A DNA stretch of 64,000 nt from Ruminococcus sp. (GCA_017480485.1 JAFVAN010000023.1:1-64000); one strand, 5' to 3'; shown: positions 42,228 to 49,783, counted from the first letter of the stretch. Notes: generated from the letters alone by a model not told the origin. Translations and numbers: made by a program.

Positions 42228-43208
42228 TTATACAAACATCCTGTTGCGCAGCCTTGCGGTGAAGCTGTTCACCGTCAGGCTCAGGTTGCAGTTGCGGTCT
42301 ATACGAAGGGCGTAGTCCTCGGCCAGGGAGAACAGCGCCTGAGCCCCTGCGGGGGACACGCTGTCCAGCAGCCGCTGCATCAGCGCCTCGGGGACTATGC
42401 ACCTGCCCTCCAGCCCCAGCTGGCGGCGGGTGAGGGCGTTGGCAGCCTCGGCAATGTACATAAACACCTGCCTCAGCACCGCTTTTTTGCCGTCGGCCTC
42501 CGTCAGGGCCTTTAGCAGCAGGTACTCGTCCTTGGCGGCAATGGCCTCGCAGCAGGAGATGGCGCAGTCGGCGGCGGTGTCGTTTTCCTTGCTCTCAATG
42601 AGCTCGATGCACCGACCCAGACACCCGCCGCAGGCAGCCGCAGCGCGGGAGATATCCTCGTCATCATATTTATCCAGCGACCTCAGCCATTCCTCGGCGT
42701 CGTCTCGGGAGACAGGCTCTGTGGAAAGGCTCAGCACACGGGAGATGACGGTCTTTAAGAATATCTCCTTGGCCGCCGCGGTGATGATGACGAAGCAGTG
42801 CTCCGGCGGCTCCTCGATGAGCTTTAACAGCACGTTCTGGGCGGCTGCCGCCGTGTTTGGCGAGCGGTCCAGATCAGCGATAAGATAGACCTTCGCCCGC
42901 CCCTCGTTTGGCGAGATGACGGCGTCCCCCACCAGAGCGCGCATGGTGTCGATCTGGTAGTTGCCGTTCTCGTTGGGCCGGACGTTGATGAAATCCGGGT
43001 GGTTCCCGTGGAGCTGCATCCTGCACTGGCGGCAGCGCCCGCAGGGCACTCCTGTATGCTCCTCGCAAAACAGCGCCTGTGCTATATATCCCGCCAGCGT
43101 CCGCTTGCCCGAGCCGCTCTCGCCTGTTATTATGATGGAGTGGGGCTCCCGCCCCTTGCTTATCATAGAGGCTATAAGCTGCTTTGTCCTTTCGTTACCG
43201 TACAGCAT
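42228..43208 (-). CDS. holB: DNA polymerase III delta' subunit
   Basis: Encodes 326 aa from the ATG 6 bp after GCAGG (an upstream TTG would overlap darA). MLYGNERTKQLIASM, the Walker A ITGESGSGKRTLAGYIA, the zinc cysteines CGRCRQC, IADLDRSPNTAAAAQNVLLKLIEEPP and sensor-1 TVISRVLSL are clamp-loader features. Binds DnaX in the replisome clamp loader. The darA-holB-ricT order is conserved in Firmicutes. Confidence 0.93.
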   Translation of the reverse strand: MLYGNERTKQLIASMISKGREPHSIIITGESGSGKRTLAGYIAQALFCEEHTGVPCGRCRQCRMQLHGNHPDFINVRPNENGNYQIDTMRALVGDAVISPNEGRAKVYLIADLDRSPNTAAAAQNVLLKLIEEPPEHCFVIITAAAKEIFLKTVISRVLSLSTEPVSRDDAEEWLRSLDKYDDEDISRAAAACGGCLGRCIELIESKENDTAADCAISCCEAIAAKDEYLLLKALTEADGKKAVLRQVFMYIAEAANALTRRQLGLEGRCIVPEALMQRLLDSVSPAGAQALFSLAEDYALRIDRNCNLSLTVNSFTARLRNRMFV

Positions 43209-43209
43209 T

Positions 43210-43530
43210 TCAGACCTGCTCAAATCTTTCGATGTCCGTCACGAAGATGGTGGCGCCGCCTATGGTTATCTCCACGGGGTCGGCGGCCACTGCCCCCTCG
43301 GTCACTGCCGAGGAGGAGACGAACTGCTTTCTCTTCTTGGAATACTTCTTGCAGGCCTCGATGACTGCATCCACCTGGCTGTCCTCGCAGCAGATCATAA
43401 AGGTGGTATTTCCCCGGGAGAGGAAGCTGCCCGTGGAGGCCAGCTTTGTGGCCCTAATGCCATTTTTTTGCAGCCCCTTGGAGACTGCATAGGTGTCCTC
43501 GTCGTTTACTATCGCATATACAAGCTTCAT
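43210..43530 (-). CDS. darA: Cyclic-di-AMP receptor DarA (PstA)
   Basis: Encodes 106 aa from the ATG after GAAAGGGAAAAACC. A PII-like fold with MKLVYAIVNDEDTYAVSKGL, NGIRATKLASTGSFLSRGNTT (the c-di-AMP-binding stretch with the Gly-Phe-Leu loop) and ITIGGATIFV near the end, matching the trimeric c-di-AMP receptor family. Stop and holB start are 1 bp apart. Confidence 0.93.
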   Translation of the reverse strand: MKLVYAIVNDEDTYAVSKGLQKNGIRATKLASTGSFLSRGNTTFMICCEDSQVDAVIEACKKYSKKRKQFVSSSAVTEGAVAADPVEITIGGATIFVTDIERFEQV

Positions 43531-43556
43531 GGTTTTTCCCTTTCTTTTCAATGCAC

Positions 43557-44108
43557 TCAGCTCTGCAGCTTGATATAAATATACTCCTCCGGCTGCTCGT
43601 CGCCGTCGTCGGTCTCGTACCGGGTGCCAAGGCTGTACTCGTGGGCGTAGCCAAAGCTTACGCCGTAGGCCCTCTCGAACACAGTCCGTGCCTCGTCAAG
43701 GCTCTTGCCGTACATGGCGTTGGCGGTCTCAAAGAGCTTGTCCATATTGTCTGCCGCCGCAGATGCGGGGGCAGGGGAGGCGGTAGTGGTCGCCTCCGCA
43801 GGCGTTGTGACCTGAGGTGCAGGTGTCGTTTGCGCTGTGGTCGGGGCTGTGGCCTGTGTGTCCGGTGTGACGGCGGGGGCTTCTGTAGCTGCGGTGGTCT
43901 GCTCCTGCTCCGAGGTCTCGGTCTCGGCCTCGCTTTCAGGGGCCGTGGTCTCGGCAGTGCTTTCCTCCAACAAAGCAGAGTCGGCAGCAGCGGAAGTGGT
44001 GGTGGTTGTGGTAGCAGCCTTGCTGCCTTCCTCGGAGCTGTCAACGCTCCCGCACCCCGAAAGCGCCAGCGCCAACACCAGCGCGATATATAACCTGTAA
44101 GCCTTCAT
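43557..44108 (-). CDS. Thr/Ala-rich lipoprotein
   Basis: Encodes 183 aa. Lipobox LALSGC (Cys19) after MKAYRLYIALVLA; residues about 20-120 are a disordered Thr/Ala/Glu/Pro tract (TTTTTTSAAA, ATEAPAVTPDTQATAP), then a ~60-residue folded end (MDKLFETANAMYGKSLDEA...GYAHEYSLGTRY). Anchored outside the membrane with a stalk-like linker. Unknown function. It leads the darA-holB-ricT unit but ends 26 bp before darA and has its own promoter. Confidence 0.8.
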   Translation of the reverse strand: MKAYRLYIALVLALALSGCGSVDSSEEGSKAATTTTTTSAAADSALLEESTAETTAPESEAETETSEQEQTTAATEAPAVTPDTQATAPTTAQTTPAPQVTTPAEATTTASPAPASAAADNMDKLFETANAMYGKSLDEARTVFERAYGVSFGYAHEYSLGTRYETDDGDEQPEEYIYIKLQS

Positions 44109-44198
44109 TTCGGTTCTCCTTGGGTTCGTTCTGTTTGTTATTTGTTGGGCTCTCTCGGCGCCGCTCCTTCGAGCATGGCGCCAATAAGCTTTCTTATA

Positions 44199-44227
44199 AT
44201 TGTACCATATATTTTAAATATTGTAAA
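44199..44227 (-). promoter_or_regulatory. Promoter of the lipoprotein/darA/holB/ricT unit
   Basis: Minus strand: TTTACA (44222-44227), 17 bp, TACAAT (44199-44204). Confidence 0.72.
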
Positions 44228-44243
44228 GACTTTTTTTATTTTT

Positions 44244-44352
44244 AATTCCCCTACCATCTTTCAGTCGTGCGGACACGCAGCGTCTCAGCGCCTCCCCGGA
44301 GGGGAGGCGGTTGCCCTTGTGAATGAGGCGGCGGTGCAGCCGTTCGGTGGGC
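44244..44352 (+). repeat. Family B repeat, copy 2
   Basis: AATTCCCCTACCATCTTTCA, then the core CTCAGCGCCTCCCCGGAGG and tail TGAATGAGGCGGCGGTGCAG. It matches 33846-33965 along most of its length. Confidence 0.8.
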
Positions 44353-44387
44353 TTTGTGCGGGTGGTTTCCCGCTGGCTGCTGGTTCG

Positions 44388-44508
44388 CGAGGGAGCCCTC
44401 TCACATCACATCGTTGTAAACGAGCTTGCGAGTGCTCACGCGACATGCCCCGTCGGGGCACCGACCGAGCTTGCGAGTGCTCACGCGACATGCGCCGTGC
44501 GCGCTAGC
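44388..44508 (+). repeat. Family A repeat, copy 4, with an adjacent partial copy
   Basis: A full copy (TCGCGAGGGAGCCCTCTCAC, then TTGTAAACGAGCTTGCGAGTG, ending ACGCGACATGC) is followed at 44468-44498 by a second CGAGCTTGCGAGTGCTCACG with no preceding half. Families A and B are interleaved here, making 44240-44600 a repeat-only stretch with no gene. Confidence 0.78.
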
Positions 44509-44575
44509 ACCCCCGGAGGGGAGGCGGGTGCCCTTGTGAATGAGAAGGCGGTGCAGCCGTTCGGTGGGCTTTCAA
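44508..44575 (+). repeat. Family B repeat, partial copy 3
   Basis: CCCCGGAGGGGAGGCGG, then GTGAATGAGAAGGCGGTGCA; the 5' portion present in copies 1 and 2 is absent. Confidence 0.75.
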
Positions 44576-44633
44576 TTTACCTGCCATTTTTCAGTTGGGC
44601 GCACGCAAAATCTCAGTTCCTCTTTTTGTTCTG

Positions 44634-45986
44634 CTACCCTTCAACTACCCAGACCTTTTCCATCCCGTAATATTCCAGCACCGCCAGCACATTCTTGTCA
44701 AATACCTCGCCGCTGACGACAACGGGGACAGAGGGCTGGCAGGAAAGGGCAGAGCGGCCGCAGATAAGGCCCTCGGCGTCCTTGGCGGGTATCAGCCTTT
44801 GGGGGGAGAAGTATGCCTCACGGGGCAGCAGGGCGCGGCGGGGGACGGTGAGCGTCGGGACAGCATCGGTGGGAAGGGGAGACCCCTTCGGTATCGCCCC
44901 AAGAGCCTCCGTAAGGCGCTCAAGGTCCTCTTCGCTGTTGCAGGGGGAGGGCATCAGCACCACACAGTCCGGGTCGGAATACTCGCACTCGATGCCGCTT
45001 TCCCGCAGCAGATCGGCGAGCTCGTTTCCCGTATAGCCCTGCTCTCGGGGCTCGATGCAAAGCTTCATGGGCTCGTCTCCCGTGAGGGTCCAGCCCAGCT
45101 CAGAGAGCTCTCGGCGCAGCACAGCGACCCTTTCACAGCAGGCCCTTATCTTTTCGGGAAGGCCCTCGGAGAGCTCACCTGCGCAAAGGTCAAGGCTCTG
45201 CATTATCAGGTAGCTGGGGCTGGTGGAGGCGAAGAGGGACATCTCGGCCTTTGCGCAGGCTGCAAAGCCCTCGGGGGCCTGCCCCGAGATATGCAGCATA
45301 CTTGCCCCCGTGTAGCAGGGCAGTGTCTTGTGGGCCGAGTCTGTGCATATATCCGCCCCCAGAGACAGGGGGTGCAGGCAGGGCTCTGTGAACCGCAGAT
45401 AGGCCCCGTGGGCGTTGTCCACCAGCAGCAGCACTCCGCGGGCCTTGCAGACCCTTGAGATACCAGCCACGTCCGCCAGCCTGCCCGTGTAGTCGGGAGA
45501 GGTGATGTAGACCGCCGCGATATCCTTGTCATTGTCAAGGGCCGCGGCCACATCCTCGGGAGTCAGGGAGCTGGAGCAAATGCCGGTGCTCGGGGTCTTG
45601 GGCCATATCCAAACGGGTTCGATGTCCAAGAGTATCAGGGCGTTCAGGAAGGCCCTGTGGCAGTTGCGGCCTGCGGCTATTTTTATCCTGCCGCCGCCCG
45701 CGCAGCGCTTTGCAATGGCCAGCATGGCCTTTATGGACAGTGAGGAGCCCTCGGTGGAGTAGCAGGTCATGGCGGCGCCGTAGAGCTCCGCCATGCGCTC
45801 CTCGCTTCGCCTGATGATCCCCTCGGACTCGAAGAGGTAATCGGCGCCCTGTATCTCGGTGAGGTCAAGGGGCTCAAGGCCGTGGAGCGGCACTCCCTTG
45901 TGTCCGGGCATATGCAGCCGCACCGTTCCCGATGCGGCGTACTGCTTTGCAAAATCGTATATCTCAGTTTTCTTCGTTTTGCTCAT
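44634..45986 (-). CDS. Orn/Lys/Arg decarboxylase-family PLP enzyme
   Basis: Encodes 450 aa. LHMPGHKG near the N-terminus, GSSLSIKAMLAIA (PLP phosphate), LVDNAHGAYLRF and DSAHKTLPCYTGASML (Schiff-base Lys) are family motifs. Clostridial/Bacillus YaaO-type members of this length are annotated as arginine/lysine decarboxylases. Substrate unproven. It overlaps the upstream small gene by 23 bp and commonly sits just before holB-like genes, as here. Confidence 0.88.
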   Translation of the reverse strand: MSKTKKTEIYDFAKQYAASGTVRLHMPGHKGVPLHGLEPLDLTEIQGADYLFESEGIIRRSEERMAELYGAAMTCYSTEGSSLSIKAMLAIAKRCAGGGRIKIAAGRNCHRAFLNALILLDIEPVWIWPKTPSTGICSSSLTPEDVAAALDNDKDIAAVYITSPDYTGRLADVAGISRVCKARGVLLLVDNAHGAYLRFTEPCLHPLSLGADICTDSAHKTLPCYTGASMLHISGQAPEGFAACAKAEMSLFASTSPSYLIMQSLDLCAGELSEGLPEKIRACCERVAVLRRELSELGWTLTGDEPMKLCIEPREQGYTGNELADLLRESGIECEYSDPDCVVLMPSPCNSEEDLERLTEALGAIPKGSPLPTDAVPTLTVPRRALLPREAYFSPQRLIPAKDAEGLICGRSALSCQPSVPVVVSGEVFDKNVLAVLEYYGMEKVWVVEG

Positions 45987-46278
45987 GGTTCAAGGCCTCC
46001 GTAAGTCGGTGAAGGTTCTCGGTGCGGCGCCTCTGCTCCAGCAGGCGCTGTCTGCCGCGGTTTATGGTGCGGGTGACGGTGGAGCGGTTGACGCCGAAGC
46101 GCCGCGCGATCTCGGCGGGCCGCAGCCCGTCTCTGTAGTATAATATTATATAACATTTTTGCTTTTTCGTCAAATTATCCTCCAGCACGGCCCGAAGCAG
46201 TCTGGCATCCTCGAAGGCGGGGCGCCCTGCGGGCCTGTCCTCGCCGTGCATGAGCTCATTGAACGAAACACTTCTCAC
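45964..46278 (-). CDS. Sigma-70 region 4-like helix-turn-helix protein
   Basis: Encodes 104 aa. Residues about 36-80 contain LTKKQKCYIILYYRDGLRPAEIARRFGVNRSTVTRTINRG, a sigma region-4 HTH without regions 2 or 3, so it is not a complete sigma factor. It overlaps the upstream gene by 4 bp. A LexA-like box lies at the operon promoter, so it may be damage-inducible. DNA target unknown. Confidence 0.8.
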   Translation of the reverse strand: MRSVSFNELMHGEDRPAGRPAFEDARLLRAVLEDNLTKKQKCYIILYYRDGLRPAEIARRFGVNRSTVTRTINRGRQRLLEQRRRTENLHRLTEALNHEQNEEN

Positions 46279-46514
46279 GCGGCATCACCCGACCTGCCGC
46301 CTCGGCGGGCGGGCTCAGTCTGTTCAAGATAGTCCCGTATCTGGGCGATGACCTGCATGAGCTCGTATTTTTCGCATACCAGAGTGTCGATGCGCTTGCG
46401 CAGCAGGTTAAGTGCCTCAAAGGGGATGAAGTCCTGCCGCATGGCCCGCAGCTCTTCTATCCTCCCCTCTATCAACCTAAGCTGCTCCTCGTAGTTTTTA
46501 AGTATCTCTTTCAT
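46275..46514 (-). CDS. Small coiled-coil hypothetical protein
   Basis: Encodes 79 aa. Two amphipathic helices (MKEILKNYEEQLRLIEGRIEELRAM; LLRKRIDTLVCEKYELMQVIAQIRDYLEQ) typical of dimeric coils; no HTH. It precedes and overlaps (4 bp) the sigma-region-4-like gene, so the two probably act as a pair. I do not recognise a named family. Confidence 0.72.
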   Translation of the reverse strand: MKEILKNYEEQLRLIEGRIEELRAMRQDFIPFEALNLLRKRIDTLVCEKYELMQVIAQIRDYLEQTEPARRGGRSGDAA

Positions 46515-46526
46515 TAATGTTACCTC

Positions 46527-46612
46527 CGCTTCATAGAGGTTAGAGGTCAGAGGTCAGAGGTGAGATAAGGTGCGCCGTTGGCGCGATTTTTTCTGTCCTC
46601 TGTCCTCCGGTT
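46527..46612. repeat. Heptad-armed element (family D)
   Basis: Arm of AGAGGTT/AGAGGTC/AGAGGTC/AGAGGTG 7-mers (46535-46565), hairpin GGTGCGCCGTTGGCGC, then CTGTCCTCTGTCCTCCGG. Lies between the small operon and its promoter. Confidence 0.6.
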
Positions 46613-46734
46613 TCCAACCTCGTGTAAAATATCTCCGTTGTGGTCGTGTTCTTCTCGGGGTCATCGGCTATGTTCCTTTCTCTGAAAGCTGAGAGCTCTA
46701 TCCTCGGGGCAAGGATAGAAGAGCCTTCAGAAAC

Positions 46735-46792
46735 AGAACAAACGTTCGATATCCTCTATCTAATATAATACCATATCTCTGGAAAATGTCAA
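46735..46792 (-). promoter_or_regulatory. Promoter with downstream LexA-like operator
   Basis: Minus strand: TTGACA (46787-46792), 16 bp, TATTAT (46765-46770); then CGAACGTTTGTTCT at 46748-46735, about +8 to +21. The core CGAAC-N4-GTTC of the Firmicute SOS box is intact; two outer/degenerate positions differ from CGAACRNRYGTTYG. Would control the small-gene pair and probably the PLP decarboxylase. Confidence 0.65.
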
Positions 46793-46864
46793 GAAGCAGT
46801 GCAAAAATATTTATTTTTGTGTAATTTGAGGGTTTTTTAATGGACAGTTTGTGTAAATTGCTTG

Positions 46865-46893
46865 TTGCATTCTGCGAAAAAGTGTGCTATAAT
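46865..46893 (+). promoter_or_regulatory. Promoter of the UPF0291/WYL unit
   Basis: TTGCAT (46865-46870), 17 bp, perfect TATAAT (46888-46893). It starts a leader of about 185 nt. Confidence 0.8.
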
Positions 46894-46899
46894 GTAAAT

Positions 46900-47080
46900 T
46901 ACCGACCCATTGTGGGCATTTTTGTGGACTGCATAAACAGAAAAGGACCCGTTTTCGCGGTCAAAAAATACAGCTGTCCAAAAGAACGCACCAAAAAGGG
47001 CGAAGGCTTGTGAACGCCCGAGTCGGCCCGCAGAGCAGGAGCGAGAATAAATAAATGCCCCGCCTGCACGAGAGGTAAAA
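46900..47080 (+). ncRNA. Structured 5' leader or small RNA (unassigned)
   Basis: Outer helix CCGAC (46902-46906)/GTCGG (47022-47026), inner helices TTTTTG/CAAAAA (46919-46924/46992-46997) and GGAC/GTCC (46926-46929/46976-46979), apical hairpin GACCCG-TTTT-CGCGGTC, and a side hairpin GGGCG...CGCCC (46998-47019). A further GCAGG/CCTGC stem is near 47034-47067. I cannot match it to a known riboswitch; a 6S-like rod is one possibility. Confidence 0.4.
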
Positions 47081-47084
47081 ATTT

Positions 47085-47305
47085 ATGGAGAAAAAAAGCT
47101 TGACAGATTGTCGGAGCTTACAAGGATCTCGCGCCGGAGAGAGCTTACAGAAAAAGAAAAGGCCGAGCGGGAAGAGCTCAGGAATGAGTATCGCCGCGCA
47201 GTCACAGGCAACCTCAGAGCGCAGCTTGAAAGCATGACGATTATAGAGCCCGACGGCTCGAAAATCAAAGTTTCGGATATGAAACGAAGCGGGGAGGAAA
47301 GTTAA
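47085..47305 (+). CDS. UPF0291 (YnzC-like) protein, apparent -1 frame break at an A7 run
   Basis: A UPF0291 protein is readable as LDRLSELTRISRRRELTEKE...VSDMKRSGEES, but the best start, ATG at 47085 (9 nt after AGAGG), is in another frame: one extra A in the run at 47091-47097 would give MEKKKLDRLSELT, the expected N-terminus. As it stands the frame would have to begin at a non-standard codon such as ATT at 47081 or at TTG 47108, too late. Either an assembly error, a mutation, or slippage on the A-run. In B. subtilis ynzC sits in an SOS-regulated operon. Immediately followed by the WYL gene. Confidence 0.75.
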
Positions 47306-48298
47306 TTGGCAGGACAGTCTAAACAAAAGCAGAAGCTGCTCAGAATGGAGCAGATATTCAAAACTCAGACCGACGAGGACCATACCCTCACGGGAAACCA
47401 GCTTATAGATATCCTCGAGAAGGAGGGCATCAAGGCCGAGAGAAAGACCATCTATGACGACATCGCAACGCTCTGCGACAGCGGCGTTACCATCGAGACC
47501 GTCAAGAAGGGCCACTCCAACGCCTATTTCTATGCCAACAACAACGACTTCCAGAGCGAGGAGCTTTTCATCCTTGCAAGCGCCGTGGCGTCCTGCAGGT
47601 TCCTCACCACCAAGAAGTCCAACGAGCTTATCTCGAAGCTGCAGCAGACCACTAACCAGTATACTGCCGGCCAGCTGGGCAGACAGATATACGTCGGTAT
47701 GCGCTCCCGCAACAAGTCGGTCAACGAGACCATATACTACAGCATCAACACCATCCAGAACGCCATCGCCAAAAAGCGCAAGATAACCTTCAAGTATTAT
47801 ACATACAATACCATGAAGAAGCGCCACCTCAAGCACGGCGGCGAGCCCTATCTGGTTTCTCCCTACGAGCTTGTGTGGGAGCAGGACAATTACTACCTCA
47901 CCTGCCTCTGCCACAACCACGGAAACGTGGTGCGCTATCGGGTGGACCGCATGGCGGATGTGACTATAACCGAGAACAAGATAGCCACCTTCACCGACGA
48001 GGAGAAGCGGGAGCTTGAAAGCTTCAAGTCCCTCTATTCCATGTTCGGCGGCGAGAAGAAGGAGCTCAGGATACAGTTCCACAGCTCGCTGATGGACGCA
48101 GTCATCGACCGCTTTGGCGAGAATGTCGAGTGCCAGAAGGCCTCCGAGGACAGCTTCATCATCCGCGTTGAAGTGCAGATCTCGCCACCCTTCTGGGGCT
48201 GGCTCTTCCAGTTCGGCACCAAGGCCCGCATCATCGAGCCCTTCGACGTGGTCTCCACCGCCCGCCAGATACTTCTGGACATCGCCGAGCTTTATTGA
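47306..48298 (+). CDS. WYL-domain transcriptional regulator
   Basis: Encodes 330 aa, TTG start 8 nt after GGAGG. N-terminal winged helix (LTGNQLIDILEKEGIKAERKTIYDDIATL) and C-terminal WYL domain with YLVSPYELVWEQDNYYLTCL and RYRVDRMADV (about 190-225). WYL proteins bind nucleic acid or nucleotide ligands and regulate DNA-damage or defence genes, among others. It directly follows UPF0291 with no gap, so the two are co-translated. Regulon unknown. Confidence 0.9.
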   Translation: MAGQSKQKQKLLRMEQIFKTQTDEDHTLTGNQLIDILEKEGIKAERKTIYDDIATLCDSGVTIETVKKGHSNAYFYANNNDFQSEELFILASAVASCRFLTTKKSNELISKLQQTTNQYTAGQLGRQIYVGMRSRNKSVNETIYYSINTIQNAIAKKRKITFKYYTYNTMKKRHLKHGGEPYLVSPYELVWEQDNYYLTCLCHNHGNVVRYRVDRMADVTITENKIATFTDEEKRELESFKSLYSMFGGEKKELRIQFHSSLMDAVIDRFGENVECQKASEDSFIIRVEVQISPPFWGWLFQFGTKARIIEPFDVVSTARQILLDIAELY

Positions 48299-48307
48299 GA
48301 ATACTTA

Positions 48308-48345
48308 TAACAAAGACCCTTCGTAAACGCGGAGGGCCTTTGTTA
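48308..48345 (+). terminator. Terminator after the WYL gene
   Basis: AACAAAGACCCTTCG/CGGAGGGCCTTTGTT stem-loop. Confidence 0.75.
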
Positions 48346-48395
48346 TTCCGGCATTTTCGCACCCCTCAGCGCTGCGGAGCAGCGCGAAAACAAGT

Positions 48396-48430
48396 AAAAA
48401 AGGAGACCACCGCAGGTGATCCCCTTTTTC
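48396..48430. terminator. Bidirectional terminator
   Basis: AAAAAGGAGACCACC-GCA-GGTGATCCCCTTTTT with flanking A and T runs; probably ends the minus-strand Ala-rich gene. Confidence 0.75.
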
Positions 48431-48467
48431 AGGAAAGTATGAAAAAGAAAAATTCGTGTTATCTGAA

Positions 48468-48776
48468 TTATTCCTCGATGGCGTCAGCGATCTCCTCGGC
48501 CTTCTCTGCAACCTCATCAGCTGCTTCTTCAACAGCCTCGGCAGCGTCAGCAGCAACGTCCTCGGCGGCCTCCTTGACCTCCTCGGCAGCATCCTCAGCG
48601 GCTTCCTTAGCCTCCTCGGCGCAATCCTCGCAGTCGCATACGCAATCGTCAAAATCGTCGTCTAACTCTTCGTAATCATAATCCTCAAGCTCTTTTCTCT
48701 TCTTCAGTGCGAGCACAGCAGCAGTACCGGCAGCTACAGCAGCACTAACGGCAAGAAACTTCAGACCCTTTCCCAT
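48468..48776 (-). CDS. Small Ala/Glu-rich membrane-anchored protein with a Cys cluster
   Basis: Encodes 102 aa from the ATG after AAGGAGAGTGTTTATC. A short hydrophobic anchor (LKFLAVSAAVAAGTAAVLAL), an acidic patch (EDYDYEELDDDFDD), then CVCDCEDC, four cysteines in eight residues, and a long Ala/Glu heptad helix (EEAKEAAEDAAEEVKEAAED...). The Cys/Asp cluster could bind a metal; the helix resembles YtxH/apolipoprotein-like coils. Unknown role. Confidence 0.75.
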   Translation of the reverse strand: MGKGLKFLAVSAAVAAGTAAVLALKKRKELEDYDYEELDDDFDDCVCDCEDCAEEAKEAAEDAAEEVKEAAEDVAADAAEAVEEAADEVAEKAEEIADAIEE

Positions 48777-48841
48777 GATAAACACTCTCCTTAATTTTAA
48801 GATATGCCTTGCGGCTAACAAATCCGTAATAGATCGTTATT

Positions 48842-48870
48842 ATTATAACACGGTGCTCCGCAATAATCAA
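48842..48870 (-). promoter_or_regulatory. Promoter of the Ala-rich gene
   Basis: Minus strand: TTGATT (48865-48870), 17 bp, TATAAT (48842-48847). Confidence 0.8.
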
Positions 48871-48956
48871 GCTTTTTTCAAAAAAATAAAAAAATAAAAC
48901 AATAATTTGTGGAGCTTGCACAAAAATGTTGTAATATTTTGTACATGCAAAAATTT

Positions 48957-49018
48957 TCCGAGCCGGGAAGTTCAAAAAAGGATGCTGCTTCCCCTGCGGG
49001 GGATGAGCATCCTTTTTC
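48957..49018. repeat. Family C hairpin and rsmE terminator
   Basis: CCGAGCCGGG stub followed by AAAAAAGGATGCTGCTTCCCC/GGGGGATGAGCATCCTTTTT around CTGC. Confidence 0.7.
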
Positions 49019-49026
49019 ACTGAATT

Positions 49027-49746
49027 TTACATATTGCCTGTCAGTATCAGCAGGGCAGTGGCGGCAGCCAGAGGCGCCGTCTCGCAGCGAAGTATGCGCC
49101 TGCCGAGGGAGGCTGTCAAAAGCCCCGCCTGCTCGGCAGCACTGGCCTCCTCGGGAGAGAAGCCCCCCTCGGACCCGATGATCATCCCGACACGCCGCTC
49201 GCCTACGGGGGGCTGCCGCGTAAGGGAGAGCCCGCCCAGCTCGTAGAAGAAATAGCTTATATCCTGAGCCGCCGCAAGCCGCAGACATTCCTCAAAGCTC
49301 ACGGCCCCGCAGACCTCCGGGATTATGCCTCGCCCGCTCTGCATGGCAGCACCCTCGGCAATCTTCTGCCAGCGCTCCTGCTTCTTTGCAAGGCTCTTGG
49401 GGTCGGGGCGGGAAACGCAGCGCTCGCTGATAAATGGCACTATCCGCGACACCCCAAGCTCCACCGCCTTCTGGATGATGAATTCCATCTTGTCCCCCTT
49501 CGGCAGGGCCTGAAAGAGGGTAAGCTCAAGGCTGGGCTCGTTCTCGCAGGGAGAGGAGGAAAGCACCTCGCACCTCACCTCGTCGGAGGTCATGGCCCCT
49601 ATTCGGCAAAGGTAGTCCACTCCGCCGTGGCAGAGCACAAGCTCGTCCCCCACCCGCATCCGCAGGCTCCGCCCGATATGAGCGGCGGTCTCCCCGCTAA
49701 GTGTAATGCCCTCGGCGGGCGCAGCATCTATAAAAAATCTCGGCAT
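49027..49746 (-). CDS. rsmE: 16S rRNA (uracil1498-N3)-methyltransferase
   Basis: Encodes 239 aa from the ATG after GGGGTGAGATC. SPOUT-fold with an N-terminal PUA-like domain (MPRFFIDAAP), LTLFQALPKGDKMEFIIQKA, VELGVSRIVPFISERCVS, IGSEGGFSPEE (SAM knot) and LGRRILRCETAPLAA, all RsmE signatures. Often paired with prmA, which is not here. It has its own promoter and probably a family C terminator. Confidence 0.96.
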   Translation of the reverse strand: MPRFFIDAAPAEGITLSGETAAHIGRSLRMRVGDELVLCHGGVDYLCRIGAMTSDEVRCEVLSSSPCENEPSLELTLFQALPKGDKMEFIIQKAVELGVSRIVPFISERCVSRPDPKSLAKKQERWQKIAEGAAMQSGRGIIPEVCGAVSFEECLRLAAAQDISYFFYELGGLSLTRQPPVGERRVGMIIGSEGGFSPEEASAAEQAGLLTASLGRRILRCETAPLAAATALLILTGNM

Positions 49747-49783
49747 GATCTCACCCCACATTTTTTGCCTTGCGGCTGTTATA

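Noticed and set aside
43658..44044. Long Pro/Arg-rich open frame on the minus strand
   Set aside because: It is a shifted frame of the Thr/Ala-rich lipoprotein; low-complexity codons keep it open.
44285..44491. Open frame with repeated MSREHSQAR peptides
   Set aside because: The peptide repeat is simply translation of repeated family A DNA; no ribosome site and no folded-protein character.
46900..47045. Assignment of the leader as 6S RNA
   Set aside because: A rod-like fold is possible, but I cannot confirm the central bubble or conserved ends, so it is left unassigned.
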